In this document: positions 29,012 through 38,061 of the stretch, piece by piece | Layout: each line of letters starts with the position of its first letter | How positions within the stretch are numbered: position 1 is the first letter of the stretch | Source: Microbacterium sp. Yaish 1 | GTDB lineage: Bacteria; Actinomycetota; Actinomycetes; Actinomycetales; Microbacteriaceae | Assembly: GCF_002245215.1 (NCBI RefSeq) | Contig: NZ_NPMR01000001.1 | Location: forward strand, 1,857,593 to 1,921,592 | Direction: 5' to 3' | DNA: 64,000 nt | Notes under the pieces: model-generated | Databases searched by the model: none | Seen by the model: the letters and a program-made list of their open reading frames with translations, nothing else | What the model was told of the DNA's origin: nothing | Translations under genes and position numbers: made by a program

Positions 29012-29836
29012 ATGCGCGATGTCGTGCCCACCGTCCGAGGACCGGAAGCGGCGCTCCGAGCGCTGCGGGATGCCGTTCCGCTCACCCACTGCGTGACCAA
29101 TGCCGTCGTCACCGGGTTCACCGCGAATGCGCTGCTCGCGCTCGGGGCGAGTCCTGCCATGGTCGACATCGCCGGTGAAGCGGGGATCTTCGCCGGGATA
29201 GCCGACGGCGTCCTGGTCAACCTCGGTACCCCGAATCCGCAGCAGCAGGCCAGTGCCCGAGAGATCGTGGCGGCGACGCGACGGTGGGTGCTCGATCCCG
29301 TCGCGGTCGGGATGCTGCCGATCCGCACCGCCCTCGCGGCGGAGCTCGTCGCCGCTCGTCCGGCGATCATCCGGGGCAACGCCTCGGAGGTCGCGGCGGT
29401 CGCCGGCGGCGGCTCCGGTGGGCGCGGCGTCGACAGCGTCGACGATCCTGACTCGGTGCAGGCTGCGGCCGCCGACCTCGCGCGCCGGACCGGGACGGTG
29501 GTCGCGGTGTCGGGAGCGGTCGATCTCATCACGGACGGCGAGCGGGTCGCGCGGGTACGCGGGGGAGATCCCCTGCTGACCCGAGTCACCGGCGGAGGCT
29601 GTTCGCTGGGCGCGACGATGGCGGCCTTCCTCGGCGTCGTCGAGCCGTTCTCGGCGGCGATCGCCGCGTCGGTCGTCCACAAGCAGGCTGCCGAGGCCGC
29701 GGCATCCGCCTCATCCGGCCCCGGCTCGTTCGCCGTGGCGTTCCTCGACGCGCTCGCGGCGCTGACCCCCGGAAACCTCGACGAGTCTCGGGTCGAGACG
29801 CACCTCGCGGCCGCGGCCGCGGAGGCGACGCGGTGA
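29012..29836 (+). CDS. thiM: hydroxyethylthiazole kinase
   Basis: A 274-aa kinase phosphorylating 4-methyl-5-(2-hydroxyethyl)thiazole in thiamin salvage. Typical ThiM motifs are [21 protein letters not shown] near the N-terminus, [10 protein letters not shown], the substrate loop IIRGNASEV, and the anion-hole/catalytic cysteine region [10 protein letters not shown] near residue 195. ATG at 29012 abuts the TPP aptamer. The TGA overlaps the thiE GTG by 4 nt. Confidence 0.95.
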   Translation: MRDVVPTVRGPEAALRALRDAVPLTHCVTNAVVTGFTANALLALGASPAMVDIAGEAGIFAGIADGVLVNLGTPNPQQQASAREIVAATRRWVLDPVAVGMLPIRTALAAELVAARPAIIRGNASEVAAVAGGGSGGRGVDSVDDPDSVQAAAADLARRTGTVVAVSGAVDLITDGERVARVRGGDPLLTRVTGGGCSLGATMAAFLGVVEPFSAAIAASVVHKQAAEAAASASSGPGSFAVAFLDALAALTPGNLDESRVETHLAAAAAEATR

Positions 29837-30480
29837 CCCGCCGGGTCGATCTCGCTCTGCACCTCGTCACGGATGATCGGCTCGATGTCGACGCGCTGCC
29901 GTCGATCGTCGACGCCGCCATCGACGGGGGCGTGACCGTGGTGCAGCTGCGCGACAAGAGAGTGAGCGCTGCGGAGCTCATCCGCCGGGCCCGGATGCTG
30001 TCGGACGTGATCGCCGGACGGGTCCCCCTGCTCATCGACGATCGTGTCGACGTCGCCCTCGCCGCGCGCGACGCCGGGGCACGCGTCGACGGGGTGCATC
30101 TCGGCCAGAGCGACATCCCGCCCACGACCGCTCGGCGAGTCCTCGGGGCGAGCGCGGTCATCGGGTGGACGGCGAACACCGAGGCGCACCTGCGGGCCGC
30201 TCATGCGATGCCGGACGGCACGCTCGACTATCTCGGGGTCGGGGTGATCCGGCCGACGGCGACGAAGGCCGACCACCCGCCGGCCCTCGGCGTCGACGGA
30301 TTCGCCGAACGCGCCGCGGCCACGCCGCTCGCGTGCGTCGCGATCGGCGGCGTCCGGCCCGACGACGTCGCTCCGCTCCGGCGCGCCGGAGCCGCCGGGG
30401 TCGCCGTCGTCTCGGCGATCTGCGGAGCGGCCGATCCTGCCGCCGCGGCCCGTGCCTTCGCCCGCGGGGCGGACCGGTGA
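29833..30480 (+). CDS. thiE: thiamin-phosphate synthase
   Basis: A 215-aa TIM-barrel enzyme coupling hydroxymethylpyrimidine diphosphate with thiazole phosphate to make thiamin monophosphate. Motifs include VTVVQLRDK near residue 36, [14 protein letters not shown] near 70, DGVHLGQSD near 92, and the phosphate-binding [11 protein letters not shown] near 175 and GVAVVSAI near 193. GTG start overlaps thiM; the TGA overlaps the next GTG, keeping the operon tightly coupled. Confidence 0.95.
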   Translation: MTRRVDLALHLVTDDRLDVDALPSIVDAAIDGGVTVVQLRDKRVSAAELIRRARMLSDVIAGRVPLLIDDRVDVALAARDAGARVDGVHLGQSDIPPTTARRVLGASAVIGWTANTEAHLRAAHAMPDGTLDYLGVGVIRPTATKADHPPALGVDGFAERAAATPLACVAIGGVRPDDVAPLRRAGAAGVAVVSAICGAADPAAAARAFARGADR

Positions 30481-31979
30481 CCGCGGGGGCACCGGCGCCC
30501 CGGGGGCCTCGCGTGCTGAGCATCGCCGGCACCGACCCCTCGGGCGGCGCCGGCATCCAGGCCGACCTGAAGTCGATCGCCGCGATGGGCGGCTACGGCA
30601 TGGCCGTCGTCACGGCGCTCGTGGCGCAGAACACCCGCGGTGTGCGGGCGGTGCACGTGCCTCCGGCTGAGTTCCTGCGCGCGCAGCTCGACGCCGTGGG
30701 CGACGACGTCGAGATCGACGCGATCAAGATCGGGATGCTGCACTCCGAGCCGCTCGTCGCGGTCGTCGACGACTGGCTCGCCCGCCGGGGCGATGACCTC
30801 GTCGTGCTGGACCCCGTCATGGTCGCCACGAGCGGCGACCGCCTGCTCGACACCGCCGCGGAGGCTGCGATCCGCGCCCTCTGCCGGCGCGCCGCCCTCG
30901 TGACGCCCAACCTCCCCGAACTGGCGGTCCTGGCGGAGGAGCCGGTCGCGCGGTCGTGGCCGGATGCGCTCGCGCAGGCGCAGCGCTTCGCCCGTGCGTC
31001 AGGTGCGGCCGTGCTCGTCAAGGGCGGGCATCTCGCCGGCGAGGACTGCCCCGACGCGATCGTGACGCCGGACGGCGTCGCCGCAGAGGTCGCGCGCCGC
31101 CGCATCGCCTCGACCAACACGCACGGCACCGGGTGCTCCCTGTCGTCGGCGATGGCGACGCTCGGCGCGAGCGGAGTCGACTGGACCGACGCCCTCCCGC
31201 GCGCCACGGCGTGGCTGGCCGGTGCGATCACGGCGGGCGCGGCGCTCGGCGTCGGGCGGGGCAACGGCCCCGTCGACCACCTGCACGAGCTGCGCCCGCA
31301 CCTCCCGTCGCCCGTGTCGTGGACAGAGCGCGCCTGGGCCGAGGCCGCTCCGCTCCGGGCAGCCGTCGACGCGTGCGCCTTCGTCGACGGGCTGCGCACG
31401 GGATCGCTCGATGAGCAGGTGTTCGCCTGGTACCTCGAGCAGGACGCGCTGTACCTCTCGGAGTACGCCCGCGTGCTCGCCCGCGCGAGCGCCCTCGCCC
31501 CGCGAAGCGAGGAGCAGGTGTTCTGGGCGGAGGCCGCCGCCTCCGCGATCGCGGTCGAGTGGGAGCTGCACCGCTCGCGGATCGGAGCGGATGCCGCCGA
31601 CCCCGGCCCCGTGACGCTCGCGTACACCGATCACCTGCACGCCGCATCCGCCCGCGGCTCGTACGGCGAGCTGGTCGCCGCCCTCCTGCCGTGCTTCTGG
31701 CTCTACTCCGATACGGGCGAGCGGTTCGCAGCGGCATCCCACCCGCAGCATCCCTATCGGGACTGGCTCTCGACCTATGCCGACCCCGCGTTCGCCGCGT
31801 CGACCCGTGCCGCGATCGAGATCGTCGACCGGGCCGCCGCAGACGCATCGGCGTCCGAGCGCGAGCGGATGAGCGTCGCGTTCGCGAGGTCGATGCGACA
31901 CGAGCTCGCCTTCTTCGAGGCCCCCGTCGCAGCGCTGGTCGGCGGAACGCGGGCGGGAGGGGCTGTGCGCGGGGCCTAG
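30477..31979 (+). CDS. thiD: bifunctional hydroxymethylpyrimidine kinase ThiD - TenA-like fusion
   Basis: A 500-aa two-domain salvage enzyme. Residues 1-270 are ThiD, which phosphorylates hydroxymethylpyrimidine twice: IAGTDPSGGAGIQADLK, the VLDPVMVATSGD loop, TPNLPEL, and STNTHGTGCSLSSA with the catalytic cysteine. Residues about 285-500 are TenA/thiaminase-II-like, with FAWYLEQDALYL and the active-site cysteine in LLPCFWLYSDTG. TenA hydrolyses aminopyrimidine breakdown products of thiamin, feeding the kinase. The GTG overlaps thiE by 4 nt. The stop codon lies within the LacI promoter. Confidence 0.93.
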   Translation: MTAGAPAPRGPRVLSIAGTDPSGGAGIQADLKSIAAMGGYGMAVVTALVAQNTRGVRAVHVPPAEFLRAQLDAVGDDVEIDAIKIGMLHSEPLVAVVDDWLARRGDDLVVLDPVMVATSGDRLLDTAAEAAIRALCRRAALVTPNLPELAVLAEEPVARSWPDALAQAQRFARASGAAVLVKGGHLAGEDCPDAIVTPDGVAAEVARRRIASTNTHGTGCSLSSAMATLGASGVDWTDALPRATAWLAGAITAGAALGVGRGNGPVDHLHELRPHLPSPVSWTERAWAEAAPLRAAVDACAFVDGLRTGSLDEQVFAWYLEQDALYLSEYARVLARASALAPRSEEQVFWAEAAASAIAVEWELHRSRIGADAADPGPVTLAYTDHLHAASARGSYGELVAALLPCFWLYSDTGERFAAASHPQHPYRDWLSTYADPAFAASTRAAIEIVDRAAADASASERERMSVAFARSMRHELAFFEAPVAALVGGTRAGGAVRGA

Positions 31980-31982
31980 TCT
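31977..31982 (+). promoter_or_regulatory. -10 box TAGTCT for lacI-family gene
   Basis: TAGTCT begins with the stop codon of thiD-tenA and ends 6 nt before the regulator ATG at 31989, favouring that ATG over the GTG at 31983. Confidence 0.5.
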
Positions 31983-31988
31983 GTGCTC

Positions 31989-33041
31989 ATGCCGAAGGGA
32001 AGAGCCGGCCGAGCCACCATGAAGGATGTGGCGGCGCTCGCCGGAGTCTCGGCGAAGACGGTCTCCAACGTGCTGACGGGCACCGCGGTCGTCCGTCCCG
32101 AGACGCAGCAGCGCGTGGAGTCCGCCATGCGCGAGCTCGACTTCGTGCCCAATCTCAGCGCCCGCGGCCTGCGGAACGGCCGCTCCGGTGTCATCGCCAT
32201 CGCGCTGCCGGATCTCGCGACGGCGTACTCCGCCGAGATGCTGCATCACCTCGTCGATGCGGCGCACCAGCGCGGCTATGCGGTGCAGATCGAGGAGACG
32301 GCGCTCGAGCCCGAGCGGGAGCGCGACCTCGTCTCGCGGGCGCGACAGCATCTCGTCGACGGTGTCGTGCTCAACCCGATCCGCATCGAGGACAGCGTGG
32401 TCGACCGCGACGAGCGGCTGCCGCCCGTCGTGCTCATCGGCGAGGTCGAGCAGCACGTCACCGACCGGGTCCTCGTCGACAGTCGCGCGGGGGCTCGCGA
32501 CGCCGTCGCGCATCTGGTGGCGCGGGGGGCGCGGCGCATCGCCGCGATCGGGGGCGACGACCAGCCCGAGCTCGCCACGGCGACGAGCCGCCTGCGCCTC
32601 GCGGGCGTGCGCGATGCGCTGGCCGAGGCGGGCCTCGCGCACGACCGGCGTCGTGAGATCAATGTCCTGCCGTGGAACATGGAGGCCGGCGCGATCGGTG
32701 TCCGGACGCTGCTCGAGCGCCGGGTCGACGTCGATGCCGTGCTCTGCTTCACCGACTCGATCGCGGTCGGCGCGCTGCACGAGCTGGCGCGTGCGGGCTT
32801 CCGGGTGCCGGACGACGTGCTCGTGTGCGGCTTCGACGACATCGAGCAGTCGCGCTACACCACGCCCGAGCTGACGACCGTGTCGTTCGACCGCGTCGAG
32901 TTCGCGCGCGCGACCATGGCGCTCCTGGAGGAGCGCATCGCGGCGCGTGACATCCCGGTCCGCGCCGTCGCGATCGCGCATCGCGTCGTCGCCCGGGCCA
33001 GCACGGGTGCGTCGCCGCGGGGCGTGTCCGCGCAGCGGTGA
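31989..33041 (+). CDS. LacI-family transcriptional regulator
   Basis: A 350-aa repressor. The helix-turn-helix and hinge are at residues 10-60 (MKDVAALAGVSAKTVSNVLTG, then ARGLRNGRSG), followed by a periplasmic-binding-protein-like sensor domain with VDGVVLNPIR and FTDSIAVGALHEL and GFDDIEQSRY. LacI proteins bind sugars and release DNA. The palindrome TTACATCGATGTAA upstream of the next operon is the likely target, so it should control the arabinoside import and cleavage genes that follow. Its effector is probably arabinose or an arabino-oligosaccharide by context. Confidence 0.93.
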   Translation: MPKGRAGRATMKDVAALAGVSAKTVSNVLTGTAVVRPETQQRVESAMRELDFVPNLSARGLRNGRSGVIAIALPDLATAYSAEMLHHLVDAAHQRGYAVQIEETALEPERERDLVSRARQHLVDGVVLNPIRIEDSVVDRDERLPPVVLIGEVEQHVTDRVLVDSRAGARDAVAHLVARGARRIAAIGGDDQPELATATSRLRLAGVRDALAEAGLAHDRRREINVLPWNMEAGAIGVRTLLERRVDVDAVLCFTDSIAVGALHELARAGFRVPDDVLVCGFDDIEQSRYTTPELTTVSFDRVEFARATMALLEERIAARDIPVRAVAIAHRVVARASTGASPRGVSAQR

Positions 33042-33058
33042 CGTCCGGCCGCAGCGCG

Positions 33059-33082
33059 CGGATGGCAGCATCCGGCATTTTT
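33059..33082 (+). terminator. weak intrinsic terminator after lacI-family gene
   Basis: CGGATG (33059-33064) pairs with CATCCG (33069-33074) around GCAG, and a run of five T follows at 33078-33082. The 6-bp stem is short. Confidence 0.4.
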
Positions 33083-33094
33083 CTTGCGCATTGA

Positions 33095-33108
33095 TTACAT
33101 CGATGTAA
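33095..33108. promoter_or_regulatory. LacI-family operator TTACATCGATGTAA
   Basis: A perfect 14-bp palindrome with the central CG typical of LacI-family sites, 54 nt before the binding-protein ATG. TTGCGC (33084-33089) and TAAAAG (33106-33111) may form the promoter, so the operator would cover spacer and -10. Confidence 0.8.
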
Positions 33109-33162
33109 AAGTAGGAGAGTCCTTGGTTGTCACGATGTCGTGCCGTCACAAAGGAGTGACCG

Positions 33163-34494
33163 ATGGCCCCACCCCTCGAACTCAGTCGGCGCCGGTTCCT
33201 CACCGGAGCCGCCGCCCTCGCCGGAACCGCCTTCCTCGCCTCGTGCGCCGGTCTCCCCGGCGCCACGGGTGCTCGCACCCTCCAGTTCTGGCACCTGCTC
33301 TCCGGCGCCGACGGCGTCACGATGTCGGGCCTGATCGACGGCGTCAACGCCGCGCAGTCCGACTATCGCGTGCGCCCCACGGTGCTCGCCTGGGGAGAGC
33401 CGTACTACACGAAGCTCGCGATGGCGGCCGCGGGCGGGCGAGCGCCCGACGTCTCGGTCATGCACGCGTCGCGCGTCGTCGGCTATGCGCCGGGCGGGCT
33501 GCTCGACACCTGGGACACGGGGCGCCTGGCCGACCTCGGCGTCGACGCGAGCACCTTCACCGACGCCATCTGGCGAAAGGGGTTCATCGGCGACGACCTC
33601 TACAGCGTCGCGCTCGACGCGCACCCGTTCATCCTGATGTACAACACCGACATCTGCGCCGAGGCGGGCGTGCTCGACAGCGACGGCAAGCTGCTGCCGA
33701 TCACGTCGCCCGACGACTTCCTCGAACTCGGACGGGCCGTGGCCGCGGTCTCGGAGTCTCACGGGCTGTCGTTCGGCTATCTGGGCGACGGTGCGCAGAT
33801 GTGGCGTCTGTTCTACACGCTCTACACGCAGCACGGCCTCGAGATCGAGCTGCCCGAGGGAGGCACGGCGGAGATCGACGAGGATGCCGCGGTCGCGGCG
33901 CTCAGCTTCATGCAGCAGCTCCTCGACGACGAGATCGCCTCGCGCAGCGCCGACTACCAGAGCGCGATCGCCGAGTTCGCCACCGGCCGCAGCGGACTGT
34001 TCCTCACCGGCGTCTGGGAGCTGCGCTCGATGCAGCAGCAGAATCTGCCGATCGACGCCGCGATCATCCCGGCCGTGTTCGGCACCCCGTCGGTCTACGC
34101 CGACTCGCACTCGTTCACACTGCCGCACCAGAGCGCACCCGACGAGGAGACCCGCGATCTCGTCTACCGCTTCGTCGCCGACATCCTGAAGGGCTCGTTC
34201 GACTGGGCAGGCGCCGGGCACATCCCCGCCTACCTCCCCGTCACGCAGTCCGCCGCCTATGCCGACCTGCTGCCGCAGGCGCACTACGCCGAGGCCGCAG
34301 AGCTCGTCCGGTACGACCCGCCGGCGTGGTTCACCGGCTCGGGCTCGCGCTTCCAGGCCGACTTCGGCGCCGCCGTGCAGAACGTCCTGCTCCAGGGCGC
34401 CGACCCGGCCCAGGCGATCGCACGCTTCCGCGCGGGGGTCGACCTGCGCCTGCAGACGCCGAACCCGGCCGCACCGGAAGGAGCCCGCGCATGA
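33163..34494 (+). CDS. sugar ABC transporter substrate-binding lipoprotein
   Basis: A 443-aa extracellular solute-binding protein (family 1). The N-terminus has a twin-arginine-type RRRFLTG followed by a hydrophobic core and a lipobox ending LASC, so the mature protein is lipid-anchored at about Cys28. LQFWHLLSG, GGRAPDVSVMHAS and FLTGVWELRSM are typical of sugar-binding clusters. AAGGAG lies 7 nt before the ATG. It heads the operon with two permeases and a GH51 enzyme; ligand is likely arabinose-containing oligosaccharide by context. Overlaps the first permease by 4 nt. Confidence 0.92.
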   Translation: MAPPLELSRRRFLTGAAALAGTAFLASCAGLPGATGARTLQFWHLLSGADGVTMSGLIDGVNAAQSDYRVRPTVLAWGEPYYTKLAMAAAGGRAPDVSVMHASRVVGYAPGGLLDTWDTGRLADLGVDASTFTDAIWRKGFIGDDLYSVALDAHPFILMYNTDICAEAGVLDSDGKLLPITSPDDFLELGRAVAAVSESHGLSFGYLGDGAQMWRLFYTLYTQHGLEIELPEGGTAEIDEDAAVAALSFMQQLLDDEIASRSADYQSAIAEFATGRSGLFLTGVWELRSMQQQNLPIDAAIIPAVFGTPSVYADSHSFTLPHQSAPDEETRDLVYRFVADILKGSFDWAGAGHIPAYLPVTQSAAYADLLPQAHYAEAAELVRYDPPAWFTGSGSRFQADFGAAVQNVLLQGADPAQAIARFRAGVDLRLQTPNPAAPEGARA

Positions 34495-35462
34495 CCCTCG
34501 ACACCGGATCCGGCCGCGCCGGTCTCGCCGACACGGCCGCGACGCGGACGATCGTCACCGGCGACCGCACGCGGCGGCACCGTCACGTCGGCGACCGCGG
34601 AGAGCAGCGCATCGCCTGGACCTTCCTCGCGCCGTTCCTCGCCGCCTTCCTTCTCTTCCTCGTGTGGCCCCTGCTGCACGGGCTCTATCTGAGCTTCACC
34701 GACCAGTCGCTGACGGGCGCCGGCGGCTCGTTCATCGGCATCGCGAACTACGTCGAAGCGCTCGGTGACCCCGTCATGTGGCGCTCGCTCGGCAACACCG
34801 CCTGGTTCACGGTGCTCTCGACCGTGCCGCTGGTCGTGCTCGCCCTCGTCATGGCGCTGCTCGTGCAGCGCGGCCTGCCCGGGCAGTGGCTCTGGCGGCT
34901 GTCGTTCTTCATGCCGTACTTGCTCGCCTCCACGGTCATCTCGCAGATCTGGGTGTGGATCTTCAACCCGCAGATCGGCGCGGCCAACGGCATCCTCGAG
35001 GCGTTCGGGCTCGAGCCGATCGCGTGGCTGCAGAACCCCGACACCAACATGCTCGCGATCGTCGTCGCGACGGTGTGGTGGACGATCGGCTTCAACTTCC
35101 TGCTCTACCTCGCGGCCCTCCAGAACATCCCCGAGACCCAGTACGAGGCCGCATCCATCGACGGTGCGGGGGAGTGGCGCAAGCTCTTCTCGATCACGAT
35201 CCCGCAGCTCGGGCAGGTCACCGTGCTGATCGTCATCCTGCAGGTGCTGGCTTCGCTGAAGCTGTTCGATCAGGCGTACCAGATGCTCGGAGGCATCGCG
35301 AGCGAGACGACCCGCTCGATCGTGCAGTACATCTACGAGTCCGGGTTCGTCGGGTACCGCTTCGGCTACTCGGCGGCGATCTCGTACGTCTTCTTCGCCG
35401 TGATCGTCCTGATCGGCGTCATCCAAGCCCTCGCCACCCGTCGCCGGAAGGAGCACTCATGA
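34491..35462 (+). CDS. sugar ABC transporter permease (MalF-like)
   Basis: A 323-aa inner-membrane permease. Six membrane segments span about residues 42-320, with the first at WTFLAPFLAAFLLFLVWPLL. The EAA loop that contacts the ATPase is visible as EAASIDGAGEWRKLFSITIPQL near residue 222. Start ATG overlaps the binding-protein stop. It pairs with the next permease. No ATP-binding subunit is encoded nearby, so a shared MsmX/UgpC-type ATPase elsewhere is probably used. Confidence 0.93.
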   Translation: MTLDTGSGRAGLADTAATRTIVTGDRTRRHRHVGDRGEQRIAWTFLAPFLAAFLLFLVWPLLHGLYLSFTDQSLTGAGGSFIGIANYVEALGDPVMWRSLGNTAWFTVLSTVPLVVLALVMALLVQRGLPGQWLWRLSFFMPYLLASTVISQIWVWIFNPQIGAANGILEAFGLEPIAWLQNPDTNMLAIVVATVWWTIGFNFLLYLAALQNIPETQYEAASIDGAGEWRKLFSITIPQLGQVTVLIVILQVLASLKLFDQAYQMLGGIASETTRSIVQYIYESGFVGYRFGYSAAISYVFFAVIVLIGVIQALATRRRKEHS

Positions 35463-36376
35463 GCGCCGCCACCGCCAGCTCCACAGCCACGCGCGCCGTC
35501 GTCGCCCCGGGGGTCGGCCCCGATCCGCGGAGCCGCAAGCCCGGTCAGCGCCGATTCAGCGCGATCAACGTCGTCGCCTTCATCGCCCTCGCCCTCATGG
35601 CGATCGGCTGGCTGCTGCCGTTCCTGTGGGCGGTCGCGACGGCCTTCAAGACCGAGACGGATGCCGCATCGGGCGCCGGCGGCTGGGTGGGCGAGAGCGG
35701 GCCCACGACCGAGGCGTTCACCTCGATCCTCTCGCAGGGCAACGTCTGGGTCTGGGCCGGCAACAGCCTCTGGACCTCCGCCGTGATCACCCTCCTCACC
35801 GTCGCGATCTCGGCCGTGGCCGCGTACGCGTTCTCGCGGCTGGAGTTCCGCAGCAAGAAGTTCCTCTACGGCGCGGTGATCGCCTCGATCGTCATCCCGC
35901 CGCAGGTGCTGATCATCCCGCTCTTCTACGAGATGCTCGCCTTCAACCTCGTCGACACCCCGTGGGGCCTGATCCTGCCGCAGGTGGTCGCCCCGGCGAT
36001 GGTGTTCATCCTCAAGAAGTTCTTCGACCAGGTGCCGATCGAGCTCGAGGATGCCGCGCGGGTCGACGGCGCCGGACGCTTCCGGGTGTTCTGGTCGATC
36101 GTGCTGCCGCTGTCGCGGCCGATCCTCGGCGCCGTCGCGATCTTCATGTTCATCGGCGCGTGGAACAACTTCCTCTGGCCATTCCTCATCATCAACGACA
36201 CGACCCTCATGACCCTGCCGGTGGGACTCCAGACCGTCATCAGCGCTTACGGCGTGCAGTACGCGCAGGTGATGGCCCAGGCCGTGCTCGCCTCCGTGCC
36301 GCTGATCGTCGTCTTCCTGGTGTTCCAGAAGCAGATCGTCCGCGGCGTCGCCACGACCGGTTTCGGCGGTCAGTGA
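35459..36376 (+). CDS. sugar ABC transporter permease (MalG-like)
   Basis: A 305-aa inner-membrane permease with six predicted segments beginning INVVAFIALALMAIGWLLPF near residue 37. The EAA loop reads EDAARVDGAGRFRVFWSIVLPL near residue 200, followed by the FIGAWNNFLWPFLI motif typical of MalG homologs. GGAAGGAG precedes the ATG, which overlaps the upstream permease by 4 nt. It forms the translocation pore with its neighbour. Confidence 0.94.
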   Translation: MSAATASSTATRAVVAPGVGPDPRSRKPGQRRFSAINVVAFIALALMAIGWLLPFLWAVATAFKTETDAASGAGGWVGESGPTTEAFTSILSQGNVWVWAGNSLWTSAVITLLTVAISAVAAYAFSRLEFRSKKFLYGAVIASIVIPPQVLIIPLFYEMLAFNLVDTPWGLILPQVVAPAMVFILKKFFDQVPIELEDAARVDGAGRFRVFWSIVLPLSRPILGAVAIFMFIGAWNNFLWPFLIINDTTLMTLPVGLQTVISAYGVQYAQVMAQAVLASVPLIVVFLVFQKQIVRGVATTGFGGQ

Positions 36377-36435
36377 CCGGCGCGCCCGCGCCGTCGCCCG
36401 CCCCGGCATCCCCACCCCGAAAGAACAGGAGCATC

Positions 36436-37977
36436 ATGCCCCGCGCCCGCATCGTCCTCGATCGCGACTTCACCGTGGCCGACGTGCCGCGCCGCCTCTT
36501 CGGCTCGTTCGTCGAACACATGGGCCGCTGCGTCTACACCGGCATCTACGAACCCGGTCACCCGCAGGCCGACGACCGCGGCTTCCGTCGCGACGTCCTC
36601 TCGCTCGTGAAGGAGCTCGGCGCCACGGTCGTCCGCTACCCCGGCGGCAACTTCGTCTCGGGCTACAACTGGGAGGACGGCGTCGGTCCCGTCGCCGACC
36701 GTCCGCATCGGCTCGACGGCGCCTGGCACACGGTCGAGACCAACGCGTTCGGGCTCCACGAGTTCGTCGACTGGGCGCGCGAGGCCGAGGTCGAGGTCAT
36801 GGAGGCGGTCAACCTCGGCACGCGCGGTGTCGACGAGGCCCGCGCGCTCGTCGAGTATGCCAACCACGCCGGCGGCACGTACTGGTCCGACCTGCGTCGC
36901 CGCAACGGCGCAGCCGCCCCGTTCGACATCCGCCTGTGGTGCCTCGGCAACGAGCTCGACGGGCCGTGGCAGATCGGCCACAAGACCGCGCACGAGTACG
37001 GCCGGCTCGCGCAGGAGACGGCCAAGGCCATGCGCCTGGTCGACCCCGACATCGAGCTCGTCGCGGTGGGGTCGTCGAACCGGCAGATGCCGACCTTCGG
37101 CACGTGGGAGCACACGGTGCTCACCCACGCGTACGACGAGGTCGACTACATCTCGATGCACGCCTACTACCAGGAGGACGGGGGAGATGCGGCATCCTTC
37201 CTCGCCGAGGCGGTCGACATGGACGCCTTCATCGACGGCGTCGTCTCGACGATCGACGCGGTGAAGGCCGCGGGCAAGCATCGCAAGCAGGTCGACATCT
37301 CGTTCGACGAGTGGAACGTCTGGTATCAGCGCGGCCTCGACACCGAGGACCAGCCGCACATCGTCTCGGCGTCGAAGGAGTGGCGTGCTCACCCGCGCCT
37401 CATCGAGGACACCTACAACGTCACCGACGCCGTCGTGGTCGGGACGTTCCTGCACAGCCTGCTGCGTCACGGCGACCGCGTGCGCATCGCCAACCAGGCG
37501 CAGCTGGTCAACGTCATCGCCCCGATCCGCTCGGAGGAGGGCGGACCGGCCTGGCGACAGTCGATCTTCTGGCCGTTCGCCCGCATGTCGCAGCTGGCGC
37601 AGGGCCGCGTGCTGCGCCTCGCGATCGATTCCGACCAGACGCCGACGGCGAAGTTCGGCGATGTGGATGTCGTCGACGCGGCCGCCACGTGGGACGAGGC
37701 GACCGGCCGCGTCGCGCTGTTCGTGGCGAACCGCTCGCTCGAGTCCGAGACCGAGGTGTCGCTCGAGCTGCGCGGGCTGGGGGCCTCGGGCGTCGCGTCG
37801 GCCGAGGTGCTGACGGTGCCCGAGGGCGGCGACCGGCGGTCGGCCAATACGGAGCACGACCAGGATGCCGTCGGCCTCGTGCCTCTGCGCGGCGTCGGCC
37901 TCGACGAGGGCGTGCTGCGGGCGACCCTGCCCCCGCTGTCGTGGGCGGTGATCGTGCTCGACACCACCCGCGCCTGA
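36436..37977 (+). CDS. abfA: alpha-L-arabinofuranosidase, GH51
   Basis: A 513-aa intracellular hydrolase releasing L-arabinose from arabino-oligosaccharides. The acid/base glutamate lies in WCLGNELDGPWQ (Glu173) and the nucleophile in ISFDEWNVW (Glu292), in the (beta/alpha)8 barrel; a beta-sandwich C-terminal domain follows from about residue 385. No signal peptide, so it acts on imported oligosaccharides. It lies 59 nt after the second permease and completes the operon. The long inverted repeat at 37982-38061 begins 4 nt after its stop. Confidence 0.95.
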   Translation: MPRARIVLDRDFTVADVPRRLFGSFVEHMGRCVYTGIYEPGHPQADDRGFRRDVLSLVKELGATVVRYPGGNFVSGYNWEDGVGPVADRPHRLDGAWHTVETNAFGLHEFVDWAREAEVEVMEAVNLGTRGVDEARALVEYANHAGGTYWSDLRRRNGAAAPFDIRLWCLGNELDGPWQIGHKTAHEYGRLAQETAKAMRLVDPDIELVAVGSSNRQMPTFGTWEHTVLTHAYDEVDYISMHAYYQEDGGDAASFLAEAVDMDAFIDGVVSTIDAVKAAGKHRKQVDISFDEWNVWYQRGLDTEDQPHIVSASKEWRAHPRLIEDTYNVTDAVVVGTFLHSLLRHGDRVRIANQAQLVNVIAPIRSEEGGPAWRQSIFWPFARMSQLAQGRVLRLAIDSDQTPTAKFGDVDVVDAAATWDEATGRVALFVANRSLESETEVSLELRGLGASGVASAEVLTVPEGGDRRSANTEHDQDAVGLVPLRGVGLDEGVLRATLPPLSWAVIVLDTTRA

Positions 37978-37981
37978 CCGC

Positions 37982-38061
37982 CACGAGGGCCGACGCTTTG
38001 TGGAGGGAGTACAACGGATGCCCGTGGAAGCACCGGTGATCCGATAGCGTCGGCCCTCGTG
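37982..38061. repeat. perfect 16-bp inverted repeat around a 48-nt loop
   Basis: CACGAGGGCCGACGCT (37982-37997) is repeated exactly in reverse complement at 38046-38061. The right arm contains most of the TAGCGT box and the GTG start of the thioesterase gene. It may terminate the arabinoside operon, or hide the next gene's start when read-through RNA folds. Confidence 0.85.
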
